A DNA stretch of 16,098 bases from DASRSS01 sp035656335 (GTDB taxonomy: Bacteria > Actinomycetota > Actinomycetes > Mycobacteriales > Jatrophihabitantaceae): NCBI GenBank assembly GCA_035656335.1, contig DASRSS010000195.1:1-16098 (forward strand), written 5' to 3'. Below, piece after piece: positions 6,321 to 14,134 of the stretch (positions within the stretch are counted from its first letter, which is position 1; every line of letters begins with the position of its first letter). The notes below the pieces were generated by a model that saw only the letters and a program-made list of their open reading frames with translations, searched no databases and was not told where the DNA came from. Position numbers and translations under genes: made by a program.

Positions 6321-7553
6321 ATGACCTCCTCGTCCGAGCCGCCCTCGAACCTCGCGACGGCGCAGAACCCGGCCCAGCAATCGGGCGCAGTGTCCGCGAC
6401 GAGCTCCGGCGGCCCGGTGCCGGCCATCGAGCTCGTCGGGATCGCCAAGCGGTTCCAGACGCGCAGCGGCTCGGTGGCCGCGGTCGAGCGCGTCGACCTC
6501 GTCATCGGCGAGGGTGAGTTCTTCTCACTGCTTGGCCCGTCCGGCTGCGGCAAGACGACCACGCTGCGGATGATCGGCGGCTTCGAGGAGCCGACCGAGG
6601 GCCAGATCCTGTTGTACGGACGGGACGTCGTCGGCGTGCCCCCCAACCACCGCGACGTCAACATGGTCTTCCAGTCGTACGCGCTGTTCCCGCATATGAG
6701 CGTGGCCGAGAACGTCGCGTTCGGCCTGCGCCGCAAGGGAATCGGCAAGGCCGAGATCACCCAGCGCGTCGGCGAGATGCTCGAGCTGGTGCAGCTGGAC
6801 GGCAAGTCGGACCGCCGGCCGCGCGAGCTGTCCGGTGGCCAGCAGCAGCGGGTCGCGCTCGCCCGCGCGCTGGTCAACCGGCCGCGCGCGCTCCTGCTGG
6901 ACGAGCCGCTCGCAGCGCTGGACCTCAAGCTGCGCCAGGCGATGCAGCTCGAACTCAAGCGCATCCAGCGCGAGGTCGGCATCACCTTCGTGTTCGTCAC
7001 GCACGACCAGAACGAGGCGCTGACGATGTCCGACCGCCTCGTGGTCATGAACAACGGCCTCATCGAGCAGCTCGGCTCGCCGCGCGAGGTCTACGAGCGG
7101 CCGCACACCCGGTTCGTCGCCGGCTTCATCGGGACGTCCAACCTGATCGAAGGCAAGGTCGCCCGCCTGGACGGGACCACCGCGGTCCTGGAACGCGGCC
7201 CGGGCGAGACGATCTCGGTGCCCGACGCCGTGCGCGCGGGTGCGTCGACCGGCGGCCGGCTGCACATCACCGTGCGGCCCGAGAAGATCATCCTGACCGA
7301 GAGCGAGCCGGCACCCGGTCGCTGCGCACTGCGCGGCCGCGTCGCCGAGGTCGTCTACCTCGGCTCGTCCACGCAGTACGCGGTCCGCCTGTCGGACGGA
7401 ACGGAGCTGTCGGTCTACGTGCAGAACTCGTCCGACTCCAGCGACATCGCCGACCGCGACCAGGACGTGTGGCTGTCCTGGCGACCGGAGCACACGCTCG
7501 CGCTCGCGGACTCGCCCACCGACACGACCGCCGCGTTGGGAGGTGCCGCGTGA
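6321..7553 (+). CDS. potA: Spermidine/putrescine-type ABC transporter, ATP-binding protein
   Basis: A 410-residue ATPase that powers import by the PotB-PotC channel at the inner face of the membrane. Visible motifs are Walker A GPSGCGKT (72-79), Q-loop Gln118 in VFQSYALFPHM, signature LSGGQQQR (170-177), Walker B LLLDEP (191-196) with D-loop, and switch His228. A TOBE-type regulatory domain follows from about residue 265 (TSNLIEGKVARLDG ... VYLGSSTQYAVRL), as in PotA/MalK-like subunits of the polyamine and Fe3+ group. About 33 low-complexity N-terminal residues precede the ABC domain. ATG 6321 is chosen over an upstream in-frame start near 6258 because GGGAG lies ten bases before it and nothing upstream is conserved. 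Its stop overlaps the potD start (GTGA). Confidence 0.95.
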   Translation: MTSSSEPPSNLATAQNPAQQSGAVSATSSGGPVPAIELVGIAKRFQTRSGSVAAVERVDLVIGEGEFFSLLGPSGCGKTTTLRMIGGFEEPTEGQILLYGRDVVGVPPNHRDVNMVFQSYALFPHMSVAENVAFGLRRKGIGKAEITQRVGEMLELVQLDGKSDRRPRELSGGQQQRVALARALVNRPRALLLDEPLAALDLKLRQAMQLELKRIQREVGITFVFVTHDQNEALTMSDRLVVMNNGLIEQLGSPREVYERPHTRFVAGFIGTSNLIEGKVARLDGTTAVLERGPGETISVPDAVRAGASTGGRLHITVRPEKIILTESEPAPGRCALRGRVAEVVYLGSSTQYAVRLSDGTELSVYVQNSSDSSDIADRDQDVWLSWRPEHTLALADSPTDTTAALGGAA

Positions 7554-8815
7554 ACTCGCCGCTGGACGGACTGCCGCCGGACCTCGTCCGCGGATTGACC
7601 TCACCGCGACTGAGCCGGCGCCGGGCGCTGCAGATCGGCGGGCTGTCCGCCCTCGGGCTCTCGCTCGCCGCGTGTGGAATCCCCGCGGCGCCCGGCAGCA
7701 AGCTCGGCCTGCACGCCGCGCGCGAGCAGATCACCAAGTTCTGGATGCAGCACGCGAAGAACACCGGGCAGCTCAACTTCGAGAACTGGCCGCTGTACAT
7801 CGACGTCGGCAAGGGCAACGACCACCCGTCGCTGGACCTGTTCACGAAGCAGACCGGGATCAAGGTCAAATACGACGAGGGCATCCAGGACGACGACTCG
7901 TACTTCGGCAAGATCCAGCCCGTGCTCGCTGCCGGCCAGAGCATCGGCTGGGACATCATCGTGATCACCAACGGGATCTACCTCGACCGACTGGTCAACC
8001 TGGACTACCTGATCCCGCTCGACCAGAACGCGATGCCGAACTTCTACGCGAACGCCAGCCCGCTGGTGCTCGACCCGAGCTTCGACCGGGGCAACGTGTA
8101 CACGATGGCGTGGCAGTCCGGCATGACCGGCATCGCGTACAACCCGAAGTACATCGACCGCGAGATCACCAGCTGGGAAGACCTGCAGGACCCCGCGTTC
8201 AGGGGCAAGATCGGCATGTTCGCCGACATCGAGGACACGCCGAACTCGGCGCTGTGCGCGATCGGCGTCAACCCCGAGACGTCCACCGAGGCGGACTGGC
8301 GCAAGGCGGCTGACTGGCTGAAGAAGCAGCGTCCGCTCGTGCGCAAGTACTACCAGCAGGACTACGTCGCGCCGCTGTCCAAAGGCGATCTGTGGATCTC
8401 GCTGGCCTGGTCCGGCGACATCTTCCAAGCCAACGCGTCCGGGTCGAACCTGAAGTTTGTCGTGCCCAAGGAGGGCGCGCCACTCTGGACGGACAACATG
8501 TGCATCCCGGTGCACGCGCAGCACCCGCGCGACGCGATGACGTACATGGACTGGGTCTACCAGCCGAAGATCGCGACGATGCTGGCCGAGTACATCAACT
8601 ACATCACGCCGGTTCCCGCGACGCAGCCGCTGATCATGGCGGACGCGAAGGCCGCGAAGTCCAAGGACGACAAGGAGTTCTACACCCAGCTCGCGGAGAG
8701 CCCGCTGATCTTCCCGAGCAAGGCGGACTACTCGAAGCTGCACCGCTACCGGGTGCTCGACTCGGCCGAGGAGCAGGTGTGGGACAGCCTGTTCGAGCCC
8801 ATCTACCAGTCATGA
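7550..8815 (+). CDS. potD: Polyamine-type ABC transporter substrate-binding lipoprotein
   Basis: A 421-residue extracytoplasmic binding protein of the PotD/PotF group. The N-terminus SRRRALQIGGLSALGLSLAAC combines a twin-arginine pattern (Arg23-25) with a lipobox (Cys42), so it is probably Tat-exported and lipid-anchored. The mature part has the two-lobe pattern of the family (FENWPLYID, WDIIVITNGIYLDRLV, VYTMAWQSGMTGIAYN, DNMCIPVHAQHPRDAMTYMDW). The GTG at 7550 overlaps the potA stop by 4 bases and has GGGAGG 6 bases upstream. Its partners are PotA, PotB and PotC. Ligand choice (putrescine, spermidine, agmatine or another amine) cannot be decided here. Confidence 0.93.
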   Translation: MNSPLDGLPPDLVRGLTSPRLSRRRALQIGGLSALGLSLAACGIPAAPGSKLGLHAAREQITKFWMQHAKNTGQLNFENWPLYIDVGKGNDHPSLDLFTKQTGIKVKYDEGIQDDDSYFGKIQPVLAAGQSIGWDIIVITNGIYLDRLVNLDYLIPLDQNAMPNFYANASPLVLDPSFDRGNVYTMAWQSGMTGIAYNPKYIDREITSWEDLQDPAFRGKIGMFADIEDTPNSALCAIGVNPETSTEADWRKAADWLKKQRPLVRKYYQQDYVAPLSKGDLWISLAWSGDIFQANASGSNLKFVVPKEGAPLWTDNMCIPVHAQHPRDAMTYMDWVYQPKIATMLAEYINYITPVPATQPLIMADAKAAKSKDDKEFYTQLAESPLIFPSKADYSKLHRYRVLDSAEEQVWDSLFEPIYQS

Positions 8816-8877
8816 ACTCACCCCACGAGACCGCTCCGCAAAGAACGCTCCACGCTTTCGCGGGGGCCCCGAAATGA
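8812..8877 (+). CDS. 21-codon linker ORF between potD and potB (relay ORF or frameshifted potB tail)
   Basis: The frame MNSPHETAPQRTLHAFAGAPK starts with an ATG overlapping the potD stop (ATGA at 8812-8815). It ends with a TGA overlapping the potB ATG (ATGA at 8874-8877). A ribosome could pass from potD to potB by two successive termination-reinitiation steps. Alternatively, the peptide is the basic cytoplasmic tail of PotB separated by one missing base, for example in the G5C4 run at 8862-8870. No transmembrane or known domain. Confidence 0.4.
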   Translation: MNSPHETAPQRTLHAFAGAPK

Positions 8878-9770
8878 CGTGGTCGAGGTTGCGTGCGAAG
8901 CTCGCGCCGTACTGGTTGGTGCTGCCGGCGTGGCTGTGGCTGGTGATCTTCTTCGTCGTCCCGACGCTGGTGATGCTGTCGGTGTCGACGATGACCGGCA
9001 ATTTGCTGGACGGCTTCAAGCAGACCTGGCACTGGAGCACGTACTCACACGGCTGGAGCCTGTACCACGTCCAGTTCGTGCGCTCGATCGTTTACGGCCT
9101 GATCGCGACGGCGCTGTGCCTGGTGATCGCCTACCCGGTCGCGTACTGGATCGCGTTCCGCGGCGGACGGCACAAGTCCAGCCTGCTGTTCCTGCTGCTG
9201 CTTCCGTTCTTCGTCTCGTTCGTGATCCGCACCCAGTCGTGGGGCTTCATCCTGTCCGACCACGGGCTCGCGCTGAACTGGGCGCGTGATCTGCACGTGC
9301 TCGGGCTGCTGAAGGACGTCCATCTCGTCTCCAGCAGCGGCAGCATCCTGCAGACGCCGGTCGCGGTGGTCGGCGGGCTCGTCTACAACTTCCTGCCGTT
9401 CACGGTGCTGCCGATCTACGTCGCGCTGGAACGTGTCGACCCGGCGCTGCTCGAGGCGTCGTCCGACCTCTACGCCAACAAGGCGAGCGCGTTCAGCAAG
9501 GTCGTGCTGCCGCTGTCGATGCCCGGCGTGTTCGCGGCGGTGCTGCTGACGTTCGTGCCGGTGGCCTCGGACTACGTCAACGCGACGATCCTCGGCGGGA
9601 CGAAGACCACCATGATCGGCAACATCATCCAGACCGAGTACTTCACCAACTCGGACTACCCGACGGCCGCGGCGCTCTCGTTCATCCTGATGGCGGCGCT
9701 GCTGATCGGGGTCTTCGCGTACGCACGCGCCCTCGGCACGGAGGACGTCCTGGAAATGGCGGCACGATAG
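8874..9770 (+). CDS. potB: Polyamine-type ABC transporter permease, PotB-like
   Basis: A 298-residue inner-membrane permease. About six transmembrane helices are visible, at roughly 13-38, 71-95, 102-124, 163-185, 216-240 and 265-285. The EAA loop that docks onto the ATPase is LLEASSDLYANKASAFSKVV (192-211), continuing to LPLSMPG. It pairs with PotC to form the channel. A GGGGG run lies 7 bases before the ATG. The preceding 21-codon frame overlaps its start, and the N-terminus begins only about a dozen residues before helix 1, shorter than I expect for many PotB homologues. It abuts potC directly. Confidence 0.93.
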   Translation: MTWSRLRAKLAPYWLVLPAWLWLVIFFVVPTLVMLSVSTMTGNLLDGFKQTWHWSTYSHGWSLYHVQFVRSIVYGLIATALCLVIAYPVAYWIAFRGGRHKSSLLFLLLLPFFVSFVIRTQSWGFILSDHGLALNWARDLHVLGLLKDVHLVSSSGSILQTPVAVVGGLVYNFLPFTVLPIYVALERVDPALLEASSDLYANKASAFSKVVLPLSMPGVFAAVLLTFVPVASDYVNATILGGTKTTMIGNIIQTEYFTNSDYPTAAALSFILMAALLIGVFAYARALGTEDVLEMAAR

Positions 9771-10640
9771 ATGACTGCACTGACCGGGGAAGCGCTCGAG
9801 CTCGCCGAGGAACACCCGACGCAGCAACGCCGTCGGCGGCGGCTGCACGGGCGCTGGGCGTTGCCGCTGTGGGGCTGGCTGGTGATCGCGTGGCTGTGCG
9901 CGCCGATCATCGTCATGATCGTGTTCGGGTTCAACAACTATCCCGGCAAGTTCAACACCAACTGGCACGGCTTCACGTTCAAGTGGTACCGGCACCTGTT
10001 CGCGATCGGTGATCTGACCACGTCGCTGGAGAACTCCCTGTCGATCGCGGCCATCGTTACCGTCATCGCGACGATCCTCGGCACGCTGCTGGGCATGTCC
10101 CTGGGCCGCTACCGGTTCTTCGGATCCGGTTCGGTGAACCTGCTGCTGTTCGCGAACATCGCCGCGCCGGAGATCGTGCTGGGCGCCGCGCTGCTGAGCT
10201 TCTTCCTGACGCTCGGCATCCCGCGCGGCTACTGGACGATCGTCATCGCGCACGTGATGTTCAGCATCGCCTACGTGGCGGTCACGGTGAAGGCGCGCAT
10301 GGCCGGCATGGATCCCGCGCTGGAGGAGGCCTCGCGCGACCTGGGCGCCGGACCCGTCGTCACATTCTTCCGCGTGACGCTGCCGATGCTCATGCCCGGC
10401 GTGCTCGCCGGCGCGCTGCTGACGTTCGCGCTGTCGATCGACGACTACATCATCACCAGCTTCAACAACGGGTCGACGCAGACGTTCCCGTTGTGGGTGT
10501 ACGGCGCGTCGCAGCGCAACGGCGGCAGCGTGCCCGCGCAGGTCAACGTGATGGGCACGCTGATCTTCGGCTTCGGCGTGTTGGTCGCGGTCATCGGATT
10601 CGCCGTGAACCGCGAGAAGAAGGTGCGCGATAGCTCGTGA
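9771..10640 (+). CDS. potC: Polyamine-type ABC transporter permease, PotC-like
   Basis: A 289-residue permease with a charged N-terminal tail (QQRRRRRLHGR) followed by about six transmembrane helices (about 30-54, 90-112, 122-147, 155-175, 205-225, 262-282). The EAA loop is LEEASRDLGAGPVVTFFRVT (184-203), then LPMLMPG. It forms the second half of the channel with PotB. Its ATG follows the potB TAG with no gap, and its stop overlaps the next gene as GTGA, so translation of the run is tightly linked. Confidence 0.93.
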   Translation: MTALTGEALELAEEHPTQQRRRRRLHGRWALPLWGWLVIAWLCAPIIVMIVFGFNNYPGKFNTNWHGFTFKWYRHLFAIGDLTTSLENSLSIAAIVTVIATILGTLLGMSLGRYRFFGSGSVNLLLFANIAAPEIVLGAALLSFFLTLGIPRGYWTIVIAHVMFSIAYVAVTVKARMAGMDPALEEASRDLGAGPVVTFFRVTLPMLMPGVLAGALLTFALSIDDYIITSFNNGSTQTFPLWVYGASQRNGGSVPAQVNVMGTLIFGFGVLVAVIGFAVNREKKVRDSS

Positions 10641-12028
10641 GTTCGTCCGTCCTCGCGGATGCCACGCCCACACCGTTCTGGCTCGACTCCCCGGACCGCC
10701 CCGAACCGGCGGCTCAGCTGATCGGCGAGACCCGCTGCGACCTTGCTGTGGTCGGCGCCGGCTACACCGGCCTGTGGACGGCGCTGCTGGCCAAGCAGGC
10801 CGACCCGTCCAGCGACGTCGTCGTGCTCGAAGGGCGGACGGCGGCGTGGGCGGCGTCCGGCCGTAACGGCGGCTTCTGCGCGGCCAGCCTGACGCACGGC
10901 CTCGACAACGGGCTGTCGCGGTTCCCGGACGAGATGGCGACGCTCGAGCGGTTGGGTCGCGCGAACCTCGACGCGATCGAGGCGACCGTCGCCAAGTACG
11001 ACATCGACTGCCACTTCGAGCGCACCGGTCACCTGGACGTCGCCACGCAGCCGCACCAGCTCGACTGGCTGCGCGAGGACGTGGCCCACGCGCGCGAGTT
11101 TGGCTACGACGCGGTGTTCCTCGACCAGGACGCGGTGCGCTCCGAGGTGAACTCGCCGACGTTCGTCGGGGGAGGCTGGCACCGCGACGCGACCGCGCTC
11201 GTCGACCCCGCGCGGCTGGCGTGGGGGCTGCGCGCCGCGTGCCTGTCGCTCGGCGTGCGCCTCTATGAGAACACCGGCGTGCGCTCGCTGCGTCGCGACG
11301 GTGCCGGAGTGCGACTGCGGACGGCCACCGGCTCGGTGCGCGCGCACCGCGCCGCGCTCGCGTCCAACGCGTTCCCCGCGCTGCTGCGCCGGCTGCGTCC
11401 GTACACCGTGCCGGTCTACGACTACGCGCTGATGACCGAGCCGCTGTCGACGGCCCAGCTGGCCGCGATCGGCTGGCGTAACCGGCAGGGCCTCGGCGAC
11501 GTGACCAACCAGTTCCACTACTACCGGCGCACGATCGACGACCGGATCCTGTGGGGCGGCTACGACGCGGTCTACCACTGGCGCAACGGGATGGCCGCCG
11601 AGTTCGACCAGCGCGCGCAGACGTTCGAGCTGCTGGCGCGCCAGTTCTTCGAGACGTTCCCGCAGCTGGACGGCTTGCGCTTCACGCACAAGTGGGGCGG
11701 CGCGATCGACACGTCCACCCGGTTCTTCGCGTTCCAGCGGACGACGCTCGGCGGGCGGGTCGCATGCAGCCTCGGCTACACCGGGCTGGGCGTGGCCGCG
11801 ACCCGGTTCGGTGCGCAGGTCATGCTCGACCTGCTGGCGGGACGCGAGACCGAGGCCACCCGGCTGCGGGCGATCCGGTCGCGGCCGCTGCCGTTCCCGC
11901 CCGAGCCGGCCAAGTCGGCGGGCATCGCGCTGACCCGGCGCGCACTGGCCCGCGCCGACCGGAGGCAGGGCCGTCGCGGGCCGTGGCTGCGCACCCTGGA
12001 CCGCCTCGGCCTCGGCTTCGACTCCTAG
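10637..12028 (+). CDS. FAD-dependent oxidoreductase (DAO family), PuuB-like polyamine oxidase
   Basis: A 463-residue flavoprotein. The FAD-binding Rossmann motif is GAGYTG (40-45), followed by VVVLEGR and the ASGRNGGFC segment (73-81). A substrate domain and the C-terminal FAD contact region GRVACSLGYTGLGVAATR close the fold, as in gamma-glutamylputrescine oxidase and related amine oxidases. It would oxidise a primary amine to an aldehyde, releasing ammonia and hydrogen peroxide. It is translationally linked to potC by a GTGA overlap and followed 31 bases later by the agmatinase-family gene, which supports a polyamine substrate. A basic tail of about 45 residues after the FAD contact region is unusual. 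No gamma-glutamylpolyamine synthetase is visible, so the free amine may be the substrate. Confidence 0.9.
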   Translation: MSSSVLADATPTPFWLDSPDRPEPAAQLIGETRCDLAVVGAGYTGLWTALLAKQADPSSDVVVLEGRTAAWAASGRNGGFCAASLTHGLDNGLSRFPDEMATLERLGRANLDAIEATVAKYDIDCHFERTGHLDVATQPHQLDWLREDVAHAREFGYDAVFLDQDAVRSEVNSPTFVGGGWHRDATALVDPARLAWGLRAACLSLGVRLYENTGVRSLRRDGAGVRLRTATGSVRAHRAALASNAFPALLRRLRPYTVPVYDYALMTEPLSTAQLAAIGWRNRQGLGDVTNQFHYYRRTIDDRILWGGYDAVYHWRNGMAAEFDQRAQTFELLARQFFETFPQLDGLRFTHKWGGAIDTSTRFFAFQRTTLGGRVACSLGYTGLGVAATRFGAQVMLDLLAGRETEATRLRAIRSRPLPFPPEPAKSAGIALTRRALARADRRQGRRGPWLRTLDRLGLGFDS

Positions 12029-12047
12029 CCGATACACGGCAGAGAGA

Positions 12048-12053
12048 TAGGTT
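12048..12053 (+). promoter_or_regulatory. Possible internal -10 box for the agmatinase gene
   Basis: TAGGTT fits TANNNT and is followed by exactly 6 bases before the ATG at 12060. A leaderless internal promoter could give the ureohydrolase expression independent of the transporter genes. An alternative reading is that AGAGAGAT just upstream serves as a weak Shine-Dalgarno for the run-through message. Confidence 0.35.
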
Positions 12054-12059
12054 CTCAAG

Positions 12060-13073
12060 ATGGCGCGATACGGTCCGCAGTTCGGTCCCGACATCACGTT
12101 CCTCGGCGTCGACCGGTGCGACTGGTCCGACGCGTCGACGTACGCCGACGCCGACGTGGTGATCCTCGGGGCCCCGTTCGACGGCGGCACGTCCCACCGC
12201 TCGGGCACGAGGTTCGGGCCGCAGTACATCCGGCAGACCTGCTACCTGCCGCACGACGGCTCGCGTCCGTCGCTGGCGATGCGCGTGGACGGCCTGCAGG
12301 ACCTGCGGGTCTACGACGCCGGCGACGTCGAGATGTTCTCCGGCGACGCGGCGCGCTCGGTGCGCGACCTGCAGGAGGCCGTGCACGCGGTGACGGCGAA
12401 CGGCGCGATCCCGCTGATCCTCGGTGGCGATCACACCATCGCCTGGCCGGACGCGGCCGGCGTGGCGCAGCACCTCGGCAACGGCCGCGTCTCGATGATC
12501 CACTTCGACGCGCACGCGGACACCGGCGACATCGAGTTCGGCTCGCTGATCGGGCACGGCCAGCCGATGCGCCGCCTGATCGAGTCCGGCGCCGTGCGCG
12601 GCGACCGCTTCCTGCAGATCGGCCTGCGCGGCTACTGGCCGCCGCCGGAGACGCTGGACTGGATGGCGCAGCAGCGGATGCGCTCGTACGAGATGAGCGA
12701 GATCGGCGCGCGCGGGTTGGACGAGTGCCTGACCGAGGCGTTCGGTATCGCGACCGACGACTGCGACGGCGTGTTCCTGTCCGTCGACATCGACGTCTGC
12801 GACCCGGGCCACGCGCCCGGCACCGGGACGCCCGAGCCCGGCGGCCTGACCGCGCGGCAGTTGCTCGATTCGGTGCGGCGCATCGCGTACGAGCTGCCGG
12901 TCGTGGGCGTGGACGTGGTCGAGGTCTCGCCGCCGTTCGACCACGCGGAGATCACGTCGTTCCTGGCGAACCGGGTCGTCCTCGAGGCGCTCACCGGCAT
13001 CGCGCGGCGGCGCAAGGACGCGGCGGACGGCACCACGTGGGACCCGCGCCGGCCGCTACTTGACGGTAGGTGA
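12060..13073 (+). CDS. speB: Agmatinase-family ureohydrolase
   Basis: A 337-residue, probably dinuclear-metal (Mn) amidinohydrolase. Metal ligands are in place: His125 in GGDHTIAWP, Asp150/His152/Asp154 in DAHADTG, and Asp243/Asp245 in SVDIDVCDPG, followed by HAPGTGTPEPGG. It would split the guanidino group of agmatine to urea and putrescine in the cytoplasm. The loop GHGQPMRRLI replaces the more usual SHGTPF-type substrate loop, so guanidinobutyrate, guanidinopropionate or another guanidino compound remains possible. It closes the transporter-oxidase run, 31 bases after the oxidase stop. The gene symbol reflects the family, not proven substrate. Confidence 0.88.
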   Translation: MARYGPQFGPDITFLGVDRCDWSDASTYADADVVILGAPFDGGTSHRSGTRFGPQYIRQTCYLPHDGSRPSLAMRVDGLQDLRVYDAGDVEMFSGDAARSVRDLQEAVHAVTANGAIPLILGGDHTIAWPDAAGVAQHLGNGRVSMIHFDAHADTGDIEFGSLIGHGQPMRRLIESGAVRGDRFLQIGLRGYWPPPETLDWMAQQRMRSYEMSEIGARGLDECLTEAFGIATDDCDGVFLSVDIDVCDPGHAPGTGTPEPGGLTARQLLDSVRRIAYELPVVGVDVVEVSPPFDHAEITSFLANRVVLEALTGIARRRKDAADGTTWDPRRPLLDGR

Positions 13074-13093
13074 GAGCGCCTGGCGGATGGGTA

Positions 13094-13119
13094 AACCTAC
13101 GCTAACGTAGGCGTAAGTT
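13094..13119. promoter_or_regulatory. 26-bp near-palindrome, TetR-type operator candidate upstream of the desaturase
   Basis: The element begins AACCTACGC and ends GCGTAAGTT; 20 of 26 positions are symmetric about its centre. It contains the perfect hairpin CCTACG-CTAA-CGTAGG (13096-13111). A TANNNT match (TAACGT, 13103-13108) lies inside it, so a bound repressor would cover the -10 region. It sits 22 bases before the desaturase ATG. The size and symmetry resemble operators of TetR-family lipid regulators. Confidence 0.55.
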
Positions 13120-13141
13120 CGCTGTCCGTCGAAGGGTGCTC

Positions 13142-14095
13142 ATGACTCAGCTGGAATCCGCGGGAACGGTCGAGGGCCGCCAGGCCCGATTGCTGCACGA
13201 GCTGGAGCCGGTCGTCGCCGAGAACCTCGAGCGACACCTCGCGCTGGCGAAGGACTGGCAGCCGCACGACTACGTGCCGTGGAGCCGGGGCCGCGACTTC
13301 GCGTTCCTCGGCGGCGAGGACTGGCGTCCCGAGGACAGCCCGCTGGACCCGGTGGCGAAGACCGCGATGGTCGTGAACCTGCTGACCGAGGACAACCTGC
13401 CCAGTTACCACCGCGAGATCGCGACGCGCTTCGGCCGCGATGCAGCGTGGGGGCAGTGGGTCGGTCGCTGGACGGCCGAGGAGGGACGTCACGGGATCGC
13501 GCTGCGCGACTACCTGGTGGTGACTCGCGGCGTGGACCCGGTCGAGCTGGAGCGGCTGCGCATGATGCACATGACCGCCGGCTACGACTCCGGCGACAAG
13601 AGCGCGCTGCAGACGCTGGCGTACGTGTCGTTCCAGGAACTGGCCACCCGGGTGTCGCACCGCAACACCGGCGCGGCGACGGGCTGCCCGATCGCCGAGC
13701 AGCTGCTGCAGCGCATCGCGACCGACGAGAACCTGCACATGGTCTTCTACCGGAACCTGATGGCGGCGGCGCTGGACCGCGACCCGGACGCGGCGATGTG
13801 CGCGATCCGCAACGAGGTCGTCGGCTTCCAGATGCCCGGAGCCGGGATGCCGGACTTCACCCGCAACTCGGTCACCATCGCCAAGGCCGGCATCTACGAC
13901 CTGCGGCTGCACCACGACGAGGTCGTGGCCCCGGTGCTGCGCTTCTGGAAGGTGTTCACCCGCGAGGACTTCGGGCCGGTGGGCGAGCAGGCGCGCGAGG
14001 AGCTGTCGCAGTTCCTCGCCGGACTGGACGCGCAGGCGACGCGGTTCGTCGAGCAGCGCGAGCGGTTGAAGGCGCGGGCGGCCGCGAGGGTGTGA
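13142..14095 (+). CDS. Acyl-ACP desaturase (stearoyl-ACP desaturase family, mycobacterial DesA-like)
   Basis: A 317-residue soluble di-iron enzyme that introduces a double bond into acyl-ACP chains. All six di-iron ligands of the plant enzyme family can be aligned: Glu83 (LTEDNLP), Glu114 and His117 (AEEGRHG), Glu166 (SFQELAT), Glu196 and His199 (DENLHM). Its closest style is the DesA group of actinobacteria. GAAGGG lies 5 bases upstream of ATG 13142; a GTG six bases earlier is in frame but would place the start on that Shine-Dalgarno. The 68-base gap after the ureohydrolase carries a palindromic operator, so it is probably a separate unit. It ends at a hairpin terminator. Confidence 0.93.
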   Translation: MTQLESAGTVEGRQARLLHELEPVVAENLERHLALAKDWQPHDYVPWSRGRDFAFLGGEDWRPEDSPLDPVAKTAMVVNLLTEDNLPSYHREIATRFGRDAAWGQWVGRWTAEEGRHGIALRDYLVVTRGVDPVELERLRMMHMTAGYDSGDKSALQTLAYVSFQELATRVSHRNTGAATGCPIAEQLLQRIATDENLHMVFYRNLMAAALDRDPDAAMCAIRNEVVGFQMPGAGMPDFTRNSVTIAKAGIYDLRLHHDEVVAPVLRFWKVFTREDFGPVGEQAREELSQFLAGLDAQATRFVEQRERLKARAAARV

Positions 14096-14099
14096 CCGC

Positions 14100-14132
14100 C
14101 GCCCGGCGCGCTGAGCGTCGCTGCGCCGGGCG
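14100..14132. terminator. Hairpin terminator between convergent genes
   Basis: CGCCCGGCGC (14100-14109) and GCGCCGGGCG (14123-14132) are exact inverted repeats, 10 bp each, with a 13-base loop that contains a further AGC/GCT pairing. It lies 4 bases after the desaturase stop and 2 bases past the DUF2631 stop on the other strand, so it can serve both directions. Confidence 0.8.
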
Positions 14133-14134
14133 TG

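Noticed and set aside
9045..10673. 542-codon open frame on the minus strand across potB and potC
   Set aside because: The translated sequence is low-complexity Arg/Gln/Asp/His with no domain, while the plus-strand permeases have transmembrane helices and EAA loops.
10445..12229. 594-codon minus-strand open frame over the oxidase
   Set aside because: It is a shadow of the FAD oxidoreductase caused by GC-rich third positions; no recognisable domain or ribosome-binding site.
13060..13088. TTGACG as a -35 box for the desaturase
   Set aside because: It lies in the last codons of the ureohydrolase and the sequence 16-19 bases downstream has no -10 match; the TANNNT boxes in the palindrome are too far away.
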